A DNA stretch of 64,000 bases from Escallonia rubra. Taxonomy: Eukaryota > Streptophyta > Magnoliopsida > Escalloniales > Escalloniaceae. This document shows, in pieces, positions 1 to 10,641 of this stretch (the stretch's first letter is position 1; each line of letters opens with the position of its first letter). A program made the translations under genes and the position numbers. Under the pieces are notes generated by a model. It had not been told where the DNA came from, did no database searches, and saw only the letters and a program-made list of their open reading frames with translations. Location of the stretch: contig JAVXUO010001934.1 in NCBI GenBank assembly GCA_033065855.1, forward strand, positions 1 to 64,000. Direction: 5' to 3'.

Positions 1-1075
1 TATCAGGTAAAAATTTTAGATATTTTCAAATACTGGAAAGGGGTTAACTGATACGCGCAACCTTGTAACTTCGCAGTCTAATTTAAAATATCAAGCTAGC
101 GCGGTTTCGCGCGAAATTTTTTTGAGAGCCCTAGGATGTTGGAAAGTTCCATTCCCCATGAATTCGGGCCATTCCGAAGCCGGTAGCAATTTTTTGCCGA
201 ACGGGCTTTTAAGCGCTCGATCCGGACACCGGTTCGGGATTTTTTGACGAAAAATCCCTAAACTACTTTTTAGATCAAGGATGCACTCAGCAACCTCAGA
301 ATAGCGTCTTAAAGCACGTTTGAGATTTTTCCCGATGCCAGGGGGCATTTTCGTAATTCGTCGCCCGATAGGGGTATTCTCGTAATTTTACGCTTTCAAC
401 TTTTTCGAACGTCTTTTCAGTCCGTAAATGTAAGCACACCCTAAGGATGTTGGAAAGTTCCATTCCCCACGAATTCGGGGCATTCCGAAGCCGGTTGCAA
501 CTTTTTGCCGAACGGGCTTTTAAGCGCTCGATCCGGACACCGGTTCGGGATTTTTTGACAAAAAATCCCTAAAATGCTTTTTAGACCAAGGATGAACTCA
601 GCAACCTTAGAATAGCGTCTTAAATCACTTTTGAGATTTTTCCCGATGCCAGGGGGCATTTTGGTAATTTGCCGCCCGATAGGGGTATTTTCGTAATTTC
701 ACGCTCTCAACTTTTTCGAGCGTCAATACTGTCCGTAAATGTAAGCACACCCTAGCGAAGACTGGGAAGTGCCATTCCCCAGGAATCCGGGCCATTCCGA
801 AGCCGGTAGCAATTTCTTGCCGAACGAAACTTTTAAGCGCTCGATCCGGACACCGGTTCGGGATTTTTTTGACAAAAAATCCCTAAAATGCTTTTTAGAC
901 CAAGGATGAACTCAGCAACCTTAGAATAGCGTCTTAAAGCACTTTTGAGATTTTTCCCGATGCCAGGGGCATTTTGGTAATTCGCCGCCCGAGAGGGGTA
1001 TTTTCGTAATTTTGCCCCTTTCAACTTTTTCGAATGACTGCTCAGTCCGTAAATGTAAGCAAACCCTAGAGAAGG
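1..1075 (+). repeat. Left inverted arm of the MULE (truncated by window)
   Basis: This arm is the reverse complement of the right arm. It consists of a unique terminal part (1 to ~128) containing a CG-rich stretch near 108-122, followed by three tandem modules. Long arms with internal tandem repeats are common in plant MULEs and often hold the promoters of the internal genes. Short open frames inside it are by-products of the repeats. Confidence 0.85.
129..1064 (+). repeat. Tandem repeat, three copies of ~311 bp, inside the left arm
   Basis: Copies begin at about 129, 439 and 750, each with CCCTA followed by a run that includes GAAGCCGGT and the block GCGCTCGATCCGGACACCGG. Spacing is 310, 311 and ~314 bp. 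The same module occurs in inverted orientation in the right arm. Confidence 0.9.
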
Positions 1076-1258
1076 CGGCTAGGGTTATTAAGCGTTCGGA
1101 GTCGTTGGAAGTGAGGAATGGTTTTCATACATTAAAGTAATGATTTAATGACTATTGTTATTGCGTTGGTAAGCTAGGTTAACGATTCAGTTACAGTTTT
1201 GGAATGTAAATATTATGGACGCTAAGTTAATGTACGATTATATTTTGTTCTTACAGAT

Positions 1259-4202
1259 ATGGATTTCAACCCTGGACCTCATGATACATCAATCCTATAC
1301 GATGACGATGACCACGTCGCGAGGCACGTATTTAACGGTGTCGATAGGGGTGTTTTGGAAACACGTCAAAGCACAAGTGGCCATTCCGAGTGGGTACTGA
1401 ATGAGGAACAAATAGAACTACTGCGAGATCAAAATTTGACGGTGTTCACCGATTGCGGGATTTGGGCTCGGCACGACGATTGCCTTATATCTGCTCTAGT
1501 TGAACGATGGAGGGGCGAGACGAACTCATTTCACTTCCGGTTTGGTGAAATGACTATTACATTAGAGGACGTTGGATTTATACTTGGAATCCCATGTCAC
1601 GGTAGACCCATTACTTCGAGTAATGGGTCTGCATCCATAGCGAAGATGGCTATGCAGTATTTTCCGGGAATTCCAAGGGAAGCTCTTACAACCAACGGCA
1701 TAAAACTTAAATGGCTGAGAGAGCAGTACGGCGAGCTACCGGATGAATACACTCCTCATGATTTTTCGGTGTATACGAAGGCATTCCTTTTGTATATTAT
1801 TGGATCTATATTACTTCCGACGCAAAAAAAAAACACGGTGCATCCGAAGTATTTGGTGTTCTTGGAGGATCTTGGGGAGGTATACTCGTATTCGTGGGGT
1901 TCAGCTGTCCTTGCGCACCTATATCGAGCATTGCACAAAGCTACGAGAAAGGGTGCCAAGTCCATTGCCGCCTGCATCACTCTGTTACAGGTTTGAGCAT
2001 TAATATTCTTCGTTGACGTGCCAATATATTCGTGATTAATAACTAATTCCATATTATGTTTGCATTCACAGGTTTGGTCTTACGAGAGGCTACCCACGGG
2101 TCGTCCACAGCCCGTAGCTGATTCCGATGAGACGTGGCCTAGGGTGTGGGCCTGGGGGCCTAGGCCCAGACGGACTAAACGGGTAGACCCTCACCACAAT
2201 CTAATGTTCTATCGGGGGGAACTAGATATGATGGATGCATCCCTGGTGACGTGGCAGCCATATGGGAAGGTGATGCATCGGTTGGATGAGACGTGTTGGC
2301 AACTGCCGGTGTCGTACGTGCTGGCAGGTTTGGTTCGGGTGCCACTTATTCATTTCGAAGTATGTGAGTTTCAGATGCCCGATCGAGCTATGAAGCAAGC
2401 TGGCTGTCCACAAGGGATTCCAAAACTCGCTGTAGACATGCGGCCATACAGGGGTGGTCGAGGGCCGAACTTCGAGGTGGCTAATGCCTTGATTTTGTTG
2501 GGTGACGAGGTGGATCAGTGGAATACCTGGCAGGAAACGTATGATAGCCTTGTATCGCTCAAGGACGACGGCACCAGTACTGAGGAATACTTACAGTGGT
2601 TTCTCAGGGTGACGCGCACGAGGGTGAATCGCCCTTCCGAAGTGAGGACGTCATCGTACGCGCCACGTGAGGTCTATGACCAGTTCTGGGCATTGAGCAT
2701 TGTAAGTCAGCTTGAGTGTCGTTTCAATATTGATTTGCGCACCTTCTCGACCATGCCTGAAATGATGACGGTGATTTTTCTATGCATGTTTGTAGGTTGA
2801 CAAGGGCACTGAGATGTTCAAGCAGCTCGAGCGGTTTGACTGGTATGTCGCGCATGCGCCTGACAGTTTCAAGAGCTCCGTTGAGTCGTACAAGACTGAT
2901 CTTCACAACTTTGGTGTTGCGTACCGGGGTTACCAAGGGGAACCGTCTACTCGCTTGCCTCCTGACCCGTTCGGCTCTCAGCCCCAGCCCCAGAGTCAGG
3001 TGTGGGAGCCGTCTAGTGGCTTGCCTCCTGACGCGTACATCCCACAGCCCGAGAGTCAGGTGTGGGAGCCGTCTAGTGGCTTGCCTCCTGACGCGTACGG
3101 GTTTCAGCCCCAGAGTCAGGTGTGGGAGCCGTGTAGTCGCTTGCCTCCTGACACGTACGACTTTGTGCCCCAGAGTGAATTCTGGGAGCCGTCTAGTCGC
3201 TTGCCTCCTGACACGTACGACTCTCAGCGCCAGAGTCAGGTGACCCAAGTAGGAATCCAGGCCTCGCGCCCAAGCAACCGGTCGGATAAAGGACAAGCGA
3301 CAAAGCCATTGGGGCGATGGAAGCGGGGTTGGATCGACCAGCACTACTTCGGGCCTGAGCCTGTCAACGATTCAACAGACTTTCCTCTTGGAACATTGCT
3401 AGGTCACACGGATGTGAGAATGTTGGCACCGGAGACAGATATTTCAAATTTTGTCATGAACGCTTATATAGATCTGCTCCGGATTAGAGAGCTACGTTAT
3501 AACCATCGCGAAGATTTGAAGCTTAACATGTATCCCACTTATCTTGTCCCATTAATGGTGACCAGCATGAGGGAGTTCACAGAATCGAGGAGGCGAGGGG
3601 CAGGCATGGGTAAGTGGAAACCAGCTGGAAACTTGTTAGCCCTGTTGACCGCAGAGAATCAATGTCACGCTGCTCATGCGAACCTTGTCATGATGCCTTG
3701 CCATCACGAACACCACTGGTTCCTATTAGTTCTCTATCCAGCGAACAGAGCGGTCAACATATACGATAGCCTACGGGAGGACTCTCCCTTTCGGTCGCTG
3801 GCACAGACATACAGCGAGTACATCACTGCAGTGGTTAGTTTTTATCGGTTGACCTTGGCTCATAGTATATTCTTATCGTAACATATATTGATGACCTTTT
3901 TTAATTGTTGGATGCAGACTACTATCTTCTCGCTAGCGTGCCGAGATTATTCGGGGGAATCCATCACCAGGAATTCGACGGTAGATCCTTGGACGGTCGA
4001 GACGATACAGGACCGACCAAAGCAATATAACAGTCATGATTGCGGGATTTACGTCCTCAAGTACATGGACTACATTGCTCGCTCGGAGGTGCTCAGATAT
4101 ACGTCGTGGACAAGGAAGGCTGCCTTGACGTTTAGGTATAGGATAGCCTGGGAGCTGAAAAAAAATGAAGCTAGATGGCTTCATTACCATTATCCTAATT
4201 AG
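1259..4202 (+). CDS. Plant mobile domain (PMD) - Ulp1 (C48) protease fusion protein, transposon-borne
   Basis: Four exons give an uninterrupted 894-residue protein: 1259-1990, 2072-2701, 2796-3833 and 3918-4202. All three introns are GT-AG, short (81-94 bp) and phase 0. Residues ~45-370 are the plant mobile domain (motifs FTDCGIWAR, LEDVGFILGIP, YSYSWGSAVLAHLY). Residues ~503-603 are five 20-residue proline-rich repeats. The C-terminal part is a Ulp1/C48 cysteine protease domain with H761 (in HHW), D778 (in IYDS), Q836 and C842 (in SHDCG), the normal triad plus oxyanion glutamine in the usual Gln-x5-Cys spacing. Ulp1 enzymes cleave SUMO or related modifiers; PMD proteins such as MAIN and MAIL1 act in transposon silencing. 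Activity here is inference. The ATG follows a possible acceptor ending at 1256, so a 5' UTR intron is likely. The gene lies convergent to the transposase. Confidence 0.88.
2941..3240 (+). repeat. Coding minisatellite, five 60-bp units in exon 3 of the PMD-Ulp1 gene
   Basis: Five consecutive 60-bp units, all in frame, encode a ~20-residue repeat with the core WEPSSxLPPDxY. The period is an exact multiple of three and no unit breaks the frame. It forms a flexible Pro/Gln-rich linker between the PMD and the protease. The same repeats create a long spurious open frame on the opposite strand. Confidence 0.92.
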
Positions 4203-4765
4203 CGTGACTATGGTGCAATGAGCAAAGAACCCCTGAAAAAAATGTTCATAATTTTTTTATTGTTGCTACGAATTTGGCGATACAGTGTGCACCCATATTA
4301 ATACATTATAGGATTTTCTGAAAAATTATTTGTCTCGATTTTCGCTTAAATTCATATATATGGCCTATTAGCGTGCCTAAGGGGCAATGAGCAAAAAAGA
4401 AATGACAAAAAAAATTACGAGATTTTTCGGAAGCTATGAATTGGGCCCTAAAGTGTGCCCGAATAGGCCCTTCCTAGGAAAACCCAAAAAATAATGTGTC
4501 TCGTTTTTCGCCTGTATTTTTATGTATTTGCTAACTAGCGTGCCTGAGGTGCAATGAGCAAAAAAGAAATGACAAAAAAAATTACTCAATTTTTCGGAAG
4601 CTATGAATTGGGCCCTAAAGTGTGCCCGAATAGGCCCTTTCTAGGAAAACCCAAAAAATAATGTGTCTCGTTTTTCGCCGAAATTGTTACGAATGGGCTA
4701 ACTAGCGTGCCTGAGGTGCAATGAGCGAAAAAACAGGGACAAAAAAAGTACAAGATTTTTCGGAA
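4201..4765 (+). repeat. Tandem repeat of ~167 bp (3.3 copies) between the two convergent genes
   Basis: Units start at 4201, 4371, 4537 and 4704, each with AGCGTGxCT followed by GCAATGAGC. The first unit begins inside the TAG stop of the PMD-Ulp1 gene and the last ends ~95 bp before the stop of the transposase. Units two and three are nearly identical. The position suggests a shared 3' end or transcription-collision zone; that role is inference. Confidence 0.88.
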
Positions 4766-4858
4766 GAACAAACCAAATCACAAATTAAAGATTCAACAAA
4801 CTAAATCACAAATTTAAACATTATAAACGTTATTCGTTATACAACTGAAACATTAACC

Positions 4859-7159
4859 CTAACACTCTTCATCATCATCGTCCTCCTCGACCATACTGCC
4901 AGGTGCAAGACCTAACGCTTTATAATGGTTTCTCTTGTCATGATCAGTCATCTTATTACACAACGCACACTTTCGCAATTTTTTTTGACCCGTTTCTTTT
5001 TCAATGGGATTCTTCATGCGTATTTCTCGTTTTCGCCCTTTTGTTTGAGAAATAATTGGATCAAAAATGTCGTCCTCCTCAACTTGCGTGCTAGTGCCGT
5101 CAATGACTGGCTGTTTGGCTCGATTGAATCTACCGGCTCGAGTCGTCCGAGTAGTCGGAGTGTCCCGTCTCTGTGGATCAGCCATCCTAAACTGTGCATG
5201 CTTAGCCATATCCCGTGCGGCTGCTTCAACTTGATACTTGTACCCATCAAACGTTGACGCTGCATCCAATGATAAACTGTGCATGATGTTACAAAGGTGA
5301 TTATATCGCAGCGGCTCAGATTGTTCGAAATCAACTGAAACATTGGGCACGTAAGGAATGTGACCGTGGACTCTATTGGCTTCCTTCGTCCACCGTTCCA
5401 AGATATACTGTTGAGGGATTTCACTAGCATTCTTCGAGATCAAAAGCCTCAACGCGTGTCGACAAAGTATACCTTTATGCTCAAACAATTGACAGTTGCA
5501 ATTTACCAACCCGGTGTCCATACATTTAGCCACGGTAAAATGTCTTCTGTTCCTCGGAGTCGACGAAGAGCACGGATTGGGAAAATTCGTCACGTTTGTC
5601 AAAGCATAAACCTTGAGATCTCTGGTGGAATACTCGTGCAACTTTGTCATGCCATATTGATTCGACTTTAGTAGTTCAACTTGAAACTGTCTAAACATTT
5701 CCTTCGTATAGACTTGAGCCGCATGAGCCTCCAAAGGTGAAAAGAGTAGTATGGCTCTTTCCTTGTAAGCCGTAGCCGCGTCGGCTTCTCTCTCACGGTA
5801 CAATTGCCTATCAACGGCTTTCTGCATCTCCAGTACGAACTCCACTATACTTGAAGACTGGCTTACGTACCCATCAAAGAATGAATTCATAGCTTCGCTT
5901 CTCGAGGTCGTAGTCATTCCGAATACAAAAAACTTCTTGGTGTAGGCACCGACCCACTGTGTCTTGATCGCATACAACGATTGTAACCAGTCATGATTGT
6001 GCAAAGAGTAGTCATCCATTAACGTGGCCCACCTCTCCTCGAACACGTCTACCGTCAACGATTTCTTCACACATGTATTAAAGTCAGTCTTGAATTCCAG
6101 ATGGTTTGCATATACATGGTGAAGCCGTTCGGGATATTTGTTGCTTATGTGCCACGTGCACAGGCCATGGTGAGTATCTGGAAGGACCTTAGCGATCGCA
6201 TTGTTCATTGCCAGATCTTGGTCGGTGATGATGGTCTGTGGAGGAATACGATACATTGCTTGAAGCCACGTTTCAAATAACCACGTAAATGACTCCTCCG
6301 TCTCATCCCTAAGCAGGGCAAAGCCAAACGAGATTGACTGATAGTGGTGGTTCACCCCCGTGAACGGAGCAAAAGGCATAGAGTACTTATTGGTGCGGTA
6401 TGTGGTGTCAAACGTCACAACATACCCAAAATTTAGGTAAGCAGGTATAGAACGGGGGTCCGCCCAACATATAGTACTAATGTGGTTCTCATCATCGAGT
6501 TGGATACTGTATTACAATTCAGCATTCTCACACTGAAGGCACCTGAAGAGATCAATGGTAGCTTGAGCATCATTCCTACCGAAAGACTCTCTCTTCTGAG
6601 CACGAAGTTCATTTCGAAGGTCTACGTCGTTGAAACTCAACTTGTCAATCCCCCCAGCCTGGCCTGAGAAAACCTTCATCATCTTAGAAGGTGGAATTTT
6701 AGCGTCGGCCATTGTTGAAATCAGTTGTCTCTGTGCCGCGCGTATTTCTCGGTGTTGATGAATTTGACCAATCATACTAGGGGTGCAAAACTGATGATTA
6801 TGGCTCAACTCCACAGCCGTCACAACCCAATGGTTTTCAATTTTCCGGTGTACTGCATACACATGGGCTTTGCAGCCGGTACCCGGAAATGTGTCCCGTT
6901 TTCTTTGTCTTGTTGTCCCTTCGTCACTGATCTGAACGACCGGGGGCACATACGGTGCTCCTCTATGACACTCAAATAACCTTGCACCAATTTGATCGGT
7001 ATTCACCCGTTTTCTAGTCGTTTTAGTTCTAATACCGAAACCCATCGTTTTCGAATATGCTCTGTAGTATGCTTCGACTTCGTCCAGTGTTTGGAAAATT
7101 TGACCCAAGTAAGGTGGATCAGAACCTTCACAAAAAATATTTCCTCCAGTTGTATCCAT
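4859..7159 (-). pseudogene. FAR1/mudrA-type MULE transposase, one in-frame stop
   Basis: Reading from 7159 down to 4859 gives a 766-codon frame broken once, by TAA at 6514-6512 (codon 216). Residues ~15-130 are a FAR1 DNA-binding domain (AYYRAYSKTMGFGIR, ELSHNHQ). The MULE transposase core follows, with acidic residues at D251 (TFDTTYR), D313 (IITDQD) and E422 (SRSEAMNSFF) and the CTWHISNKYP motif. A SWIM zinc finger (CNC...CRHALRLL) lies at ~560-580, and a small C-terminal Cys/His motif (CALC...NHYKAL) near the end. Transposases of this kind bind the arms and catalyse cut-and-paste. A possible acceptor just upstream of the ATG points to a 5' UTR intron; the same site is kept in the relative at 59463. 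The stop could be recent decay or an assembly error, as the rest of the frame is open. Confidence 0.88.
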
Positions 7160-7259
7160 ATTTATACTGAAATCTAAAAAATAAAAATTATATCATTCTC
7201 AACAAGTCATAGAATTAAATAAAAGAAGAATGGACTCTATTTGCAGTGTAATTGTTGGA

Positions 7260-9060
7260 AAATTTGTATAACGTAAAATTACCAAAATAGCCCCCGATGA
7301 GCGGCAAATTACCGAAATGCCCCCGGGGGTTCATTATCACCATAACGCCCCAAATCAGCTTCGAAAGCACGTTTCAGGTGCTTTGCTTACATTTCTGGAC
7401 GAAGCAGTCATTTGAAAAACTGAAAGGGGCAAAGTAACGAAAATACCCCTCTCGGGAATGGGAATAACAAAAAGGCCCCCTGCAATCAGAAAAGCTTCAT
7501 AGTTTTTTCAGTCATCGCCCCAACAAGCTTTATCTAATTCACAACTTTAAAGTATAACTTTTCGGATGTCTCACACCCTTTCCTGAACTAAAAGTGGTTC
7601 GGGAAATTCGTGTAATGTAAAATTAGGAAAATAGAACCCGATGAGCGGCAAATTACCGAAATGGCCCGGGGTTCATTAGGACCCCAACGCCCCGCGAAAC
7701 GGCCAAATCAGCCTTCGCTAGGGTGTGCTTACATTTACGGACTGAAAAGACGTTCGAAAAAGTTGAAAGCGTAAAATTACGAGAATACCCCTCTCGGGCG
7801 GCGAATTACGAAAATGCCCCCTGGCATCGGGAAAAATCTCAAACGTGCTTTAAGACGCTATTCTAAGGTTGCTGAGTCCATCCTTGATCTAAAAAGCATT
7901 TTAGGGATTTTTCGTCAAAAAATCCCGAACCGGTGTCCGGATCGAGCGCTAAAAAGCCCGTTCGGCAAAAAATTGCTACCGGCTTCGGAATGGCCCGAAT
8001 TCCTGGAGCATGGCATCCGAAATGCCCCAAGGCAGCGGAAAAAATCGAAAAAGTGCTTTAAGACGCTATTCTAAGGTTGCTGAGTCTGTCCTTGATCTAA
8101 AAAGCATTTTAGGGATTTTTCGTCAAAAAATCCCGAACCGGTGTCCGGATCGAGCGCTAAAAAGCCGGTTCGGCAAAAAATTGCTACCGGCTTCGGAATG
8201 GCCCGAATTCATGGGGAATGGAACTTTCCAACATCCTAGGGCTCTCAAAAAATTTTCGCGCGAAACCGCGCTAGCTTGATATTTTAAATTAGATTGCGAA
8301 GTTACAAGGTTGCGCGTATCCGTTTGCCCAGATCCAGTATTTGGAAAAATATGAAATTTTTACATAATACAGATATTTTAAAAATAACTAGGATCTCTTT
8401 TTTGCACTTTGGCAAAATCTAGCTCTAGCTATTTTTTATAAATTCGTGAAAAACTGTCTAATTAAGTTTTCACCTTTAGCGACCCCAACGCCCCGCGAAT
8501 CGGCTTCAAATCAGCCTTCGCTAGGGTTTGCTTACATTTACGGACTGAAAAGGCGCTCGAAAAAGTTGAAAGGGGCAAAATTACGAAAATACCCCTCTCG
8601 GGCGGCGAATAACCGAAATGCCCCCTCGCATCGGAAAAAATCTCAAACGTGCTTTAAGACGCTATTCGAAGGTTGCTGAGTGCATCCTTGATCTAAAAAG
8701 CATTTTAGGGATTTTTCGTCAAAAAATCCCGAACCGGTGTCCGGATCGAGCGCTAAAAAGCCCGTTCGGCAAAAAATTGCTACCGGCTTCGGAATGGCCC
8801 GAATTCATGGGGAATGGAACTTTCCAACATCCTAGGGCTCTCAAAAAAATTTCGCGCGAAACCGCGCTAGCTTGATATTTTAAATTAGACTGCGAAGTTA
8901 CAAGGTTGCGCGTATCAGTTAACCCCTTTCCAGTATTTGGAAAAATCTGAAATTTTTACCTGATACAGATATTTTAAAAATAACTAGGGTCTCTTTTTTG
9001 CACTTTGGCAAAATCTAGCTCTATCTATTTGTTTATAAATTCGTGAAAATTCATAATTTT
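7260..9060 (-). repeat. Right inverted arm of the MULE, with duplicated terminus
   Basis: The arm holds several inverted copies of the ~311-bp module seen on the left (clearest at 7722-8030, 8032-8240 and 8523-8840) and more diverged versions at 7260-7690. The unique terminal part, containing TCGCGCGAAACCGCGCTAGC, occurs twice, at 8240-8460 and 8840-9060, so the arm has undergone an internal tandem duplication including the end itself. Open frames on the plus strand here are by-products of the repeat. Confidence 0.85.
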
Positions 9061-9170
9061 GACGCCCTAAAAAATCGCTATTACCGAATCTTTCGAATGT
9101 AATACCCCGATTTGTAAAAACGTAATTTTGACGCCCTAAACACGAATTTTAGACTATGGTAAGAACAATT

Positions 9171-9896
9171 TAAGCGTAACAACAATTTAAATTAACATTG
9201 AATTATAAGAAAATTCAAAATACTTACTTGTTTTGACTTTAAAAAAAATGACGAAGAAATCCACCGATCTTCTAGCGTAAATTTTTTTGACGAAAAAAAT
9301 TGTGGAGATTATGTAGGTGAGATATGGAGAATGATGAGAGCGTAAGAAATAATTCGGGGGAAGAGGGTTTTTATAGACAGAAAAGTGAGCCGTGGGAGGG
9401 GGGGGGGGCAACTGATGTTGTGCCATGTGTCGAAGAGGGGTGGGGGCCAAAACATGGGAGGAAATTGGAGGGAGGAGGAAAAGAGGGGTCTGCCGAAGGG
9501 GGGTGGGGGTCTAGGAAAAAAAATTGACAAGTGGGGAGGGGGGTGGGGGCTAGGGGGGGAAAATGGACAAGTGGGGAGGGGGGTGGGGGCTAGGGGGGAA
9601 AATGGACAAGTGGGGAGGGGGAAGAGGGGTGGGGCCAAGGTGGGGGTTACTTCGGGTGAGAGGAGGCAAGGCCGAAAAAACAAAAAAAAAATGGACCGCG
9701 CGATTGGCCCAAAAAAAAATGGACCGTGCGATTGACCTTGGGCCAATCATTGCCCTTTTTCGCCATAAATGGCCCAGTCCAGCCGTCTTTTTTTTTTTTT
9801 TGCAATCGGTAGGCTTTCAGGCGATTGGGTGGGAAAAAATATTTTTCCCACCGATGGGTGTGTAGCGAACCCCCATATGTATATATATATAGATAG
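9171..9896. other. Gene-free stretch with G-rich minisatellite (9390-9650)
   Basis: From about 9390 to 9650 the plus strand is extremely G-rich, with many runs of four to seven G. A ~40-bp unit (GACAAGTGGGGAGGGGGG...) repeats at 9526, 9566 and 9605. Such runs can form G-quadruplexes. Around 9829-9851 is a 23-bp near-perfect palindrome (GTGGGAAAAAATA...). The long open frames across this stretch on both strands are low complexity and not genes. Confidence 0.75.
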
Positions 9897-10588
9897 GGAG
9901 TTGATCCCTTGACAGCGCTGGCAAAATAGGACATCTTGCCAGCGCGATCTGGCCGTCCATCCCTTCGGGATGGACGGCCCAGATCACTTTTTTTTGCGGC
10001 GCTGTCAGTCGTCCGCTACATAGTGTAGCGGACGGACCTTTTTACCATCTTGCCCTCGCTCACCCGTCCGCAAGATGAACTCTAGATTATGAACAAAGAA
10101 AGGATTGGTTTGTGAACTTACGTGATTGATGAGACGATTAAAGGATTTCTTGCAAAGAAATTGCGCCGATCTACTTGCCAACGCCGCTAGTTTGATCGTG
10201 AGAAGAAGGAATAGTTTGATTGTGAGAAGAAGGAATGAATAGAAGTTTAGAAGGGTTTCGAATACTTGCCAACGTCCGCTACACTGTGTTGCGGACGCTG
10301 GGATAACGACAAAGTAACAGTCGTGCATCGACTGATGTGACAACTGTCAGGGGGAAGTTGGTGATTTGACAGACACAGTCGTCCGCTAGACAGTGTGGCA
10401 GNCTACTTTTTGGCGGACGATGTGGGCCCAAGTATGACGTCCGCTACACAGTCTAGCGAACAGGTGAGCGAGAGCAAGATGGTAAAAAGGTCCGTCCGCT
10501 ACACTATGTAGCGGACGACTGACAGCGCCGCAAAAAAAAGTGATCTGGCAAGATGTCCTATTTTGCCAGCGTTGTCAAGGGATCAGCT

Positions 10589-10590
<2 letters not shown>
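9897..10590. mobile_element. Non-autonomous TIR element (694 bp) inserted in a (TA)n tract
   Basis: The ends are inverted: GGAGTTGATCCCTTGAC on the left and, as reverse complement, GGAGCTGATCCCTTGAC on the right. The similarity extends for ~150 bp. The left arm carries an extra 40-bp hairpin (9946-9985) with a TTCG loop that the right arm lacks. The palindrome GTCCGCTACA/TGTAGCGGAC or a close variant recurs at about 10011, 10266, 10381, 10438 and 10496. Both flanks are TA repeats. There is no coding capacity. Shared modules with the element ending at 60221 suggest a MULE-related family. One ambiguous base (N) lies at 10402. Confidence 0.8.

Positions 10591-10639
<49 letters not shown>
10591..10639. 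repeat. (TA)n microsatellite
   Basis: About 24 TA units immediately right of the 694-bp element; a shorter TA tract abuts its left end, so the element sits within one (TA)n locus. Confidence 0.95.

Positions 10640-10641
<2 letters not shown>

Larger units (their letters stand above)
1..9170. mobile_element. Large two-gene Mutator-like element (MULE), left end cut by the window
   Basis: Two inverted arms enclose two convergent genes. The first ~1.07 kb matches, as reverse complement, sequence at about 7.7-8.97 kb; for example TATCAGGTAAAAATT at base 1 pairs with the complement at about 8965. The right arm continues past that point to at least 9060 and perhaps 9170, so the left terminus lies outside the window and no target-site duplication can be scored. 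The minus-strand gene encodes a FAR1/MULE-type transposase and the plus-strand gene a plant-mobile-domain/Ulp1 protein. Convergent genes each starting next to an arm is the layout of MuDR (mudrA/mudrB). Carriage of Ulp1-like cargo is known from Kaonashi-type plant MULEs. The right boundary is approximate. Confidence 0.85.

Noticed and set aside
91-1024. Three similar minus-strand frames in the left arm (and matching plus-strand frames at 7814-8875) that look like a conserved protein family
   Set aside because: They follow the ~311-bp tandem modules of the inverted arms. Similarity extends equally into non-coding parts and the ends of the frames vary.
129-1064. Regular repeats resembling a CRISPR array
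   Set aside because: Units are ~311 bp with no short repeat/spacer pattern, and the DNA is plant nuclear.
2724-3344. Long minus-strand frame with arginine-rich repeats
   Set aside because: It is the shadow of the in-frame 60-bp coding repeats of PMD-Ulp1 exon 3.
5014-5671. Extra frames on both strands within the transposase
   Set aside because: Shadows of the FAR1/MULE transposase, without domain similarity of their own.
9309-9865. Several overlapping proline- or glycine-rich frames
   Set aside because: Low-complexity G-rich/C-rich minisatellite; frames exist on both strands at once.
9897-10590. Tc1/mariner assignment from TA flanks
   Set aside because: Shared terminal and hairpin modules with the FAR1-bearing element at 58095-60221 favour a MULE relative targeting (TA)n; a simple TA duplication cannot be distinguished within TA repeats.
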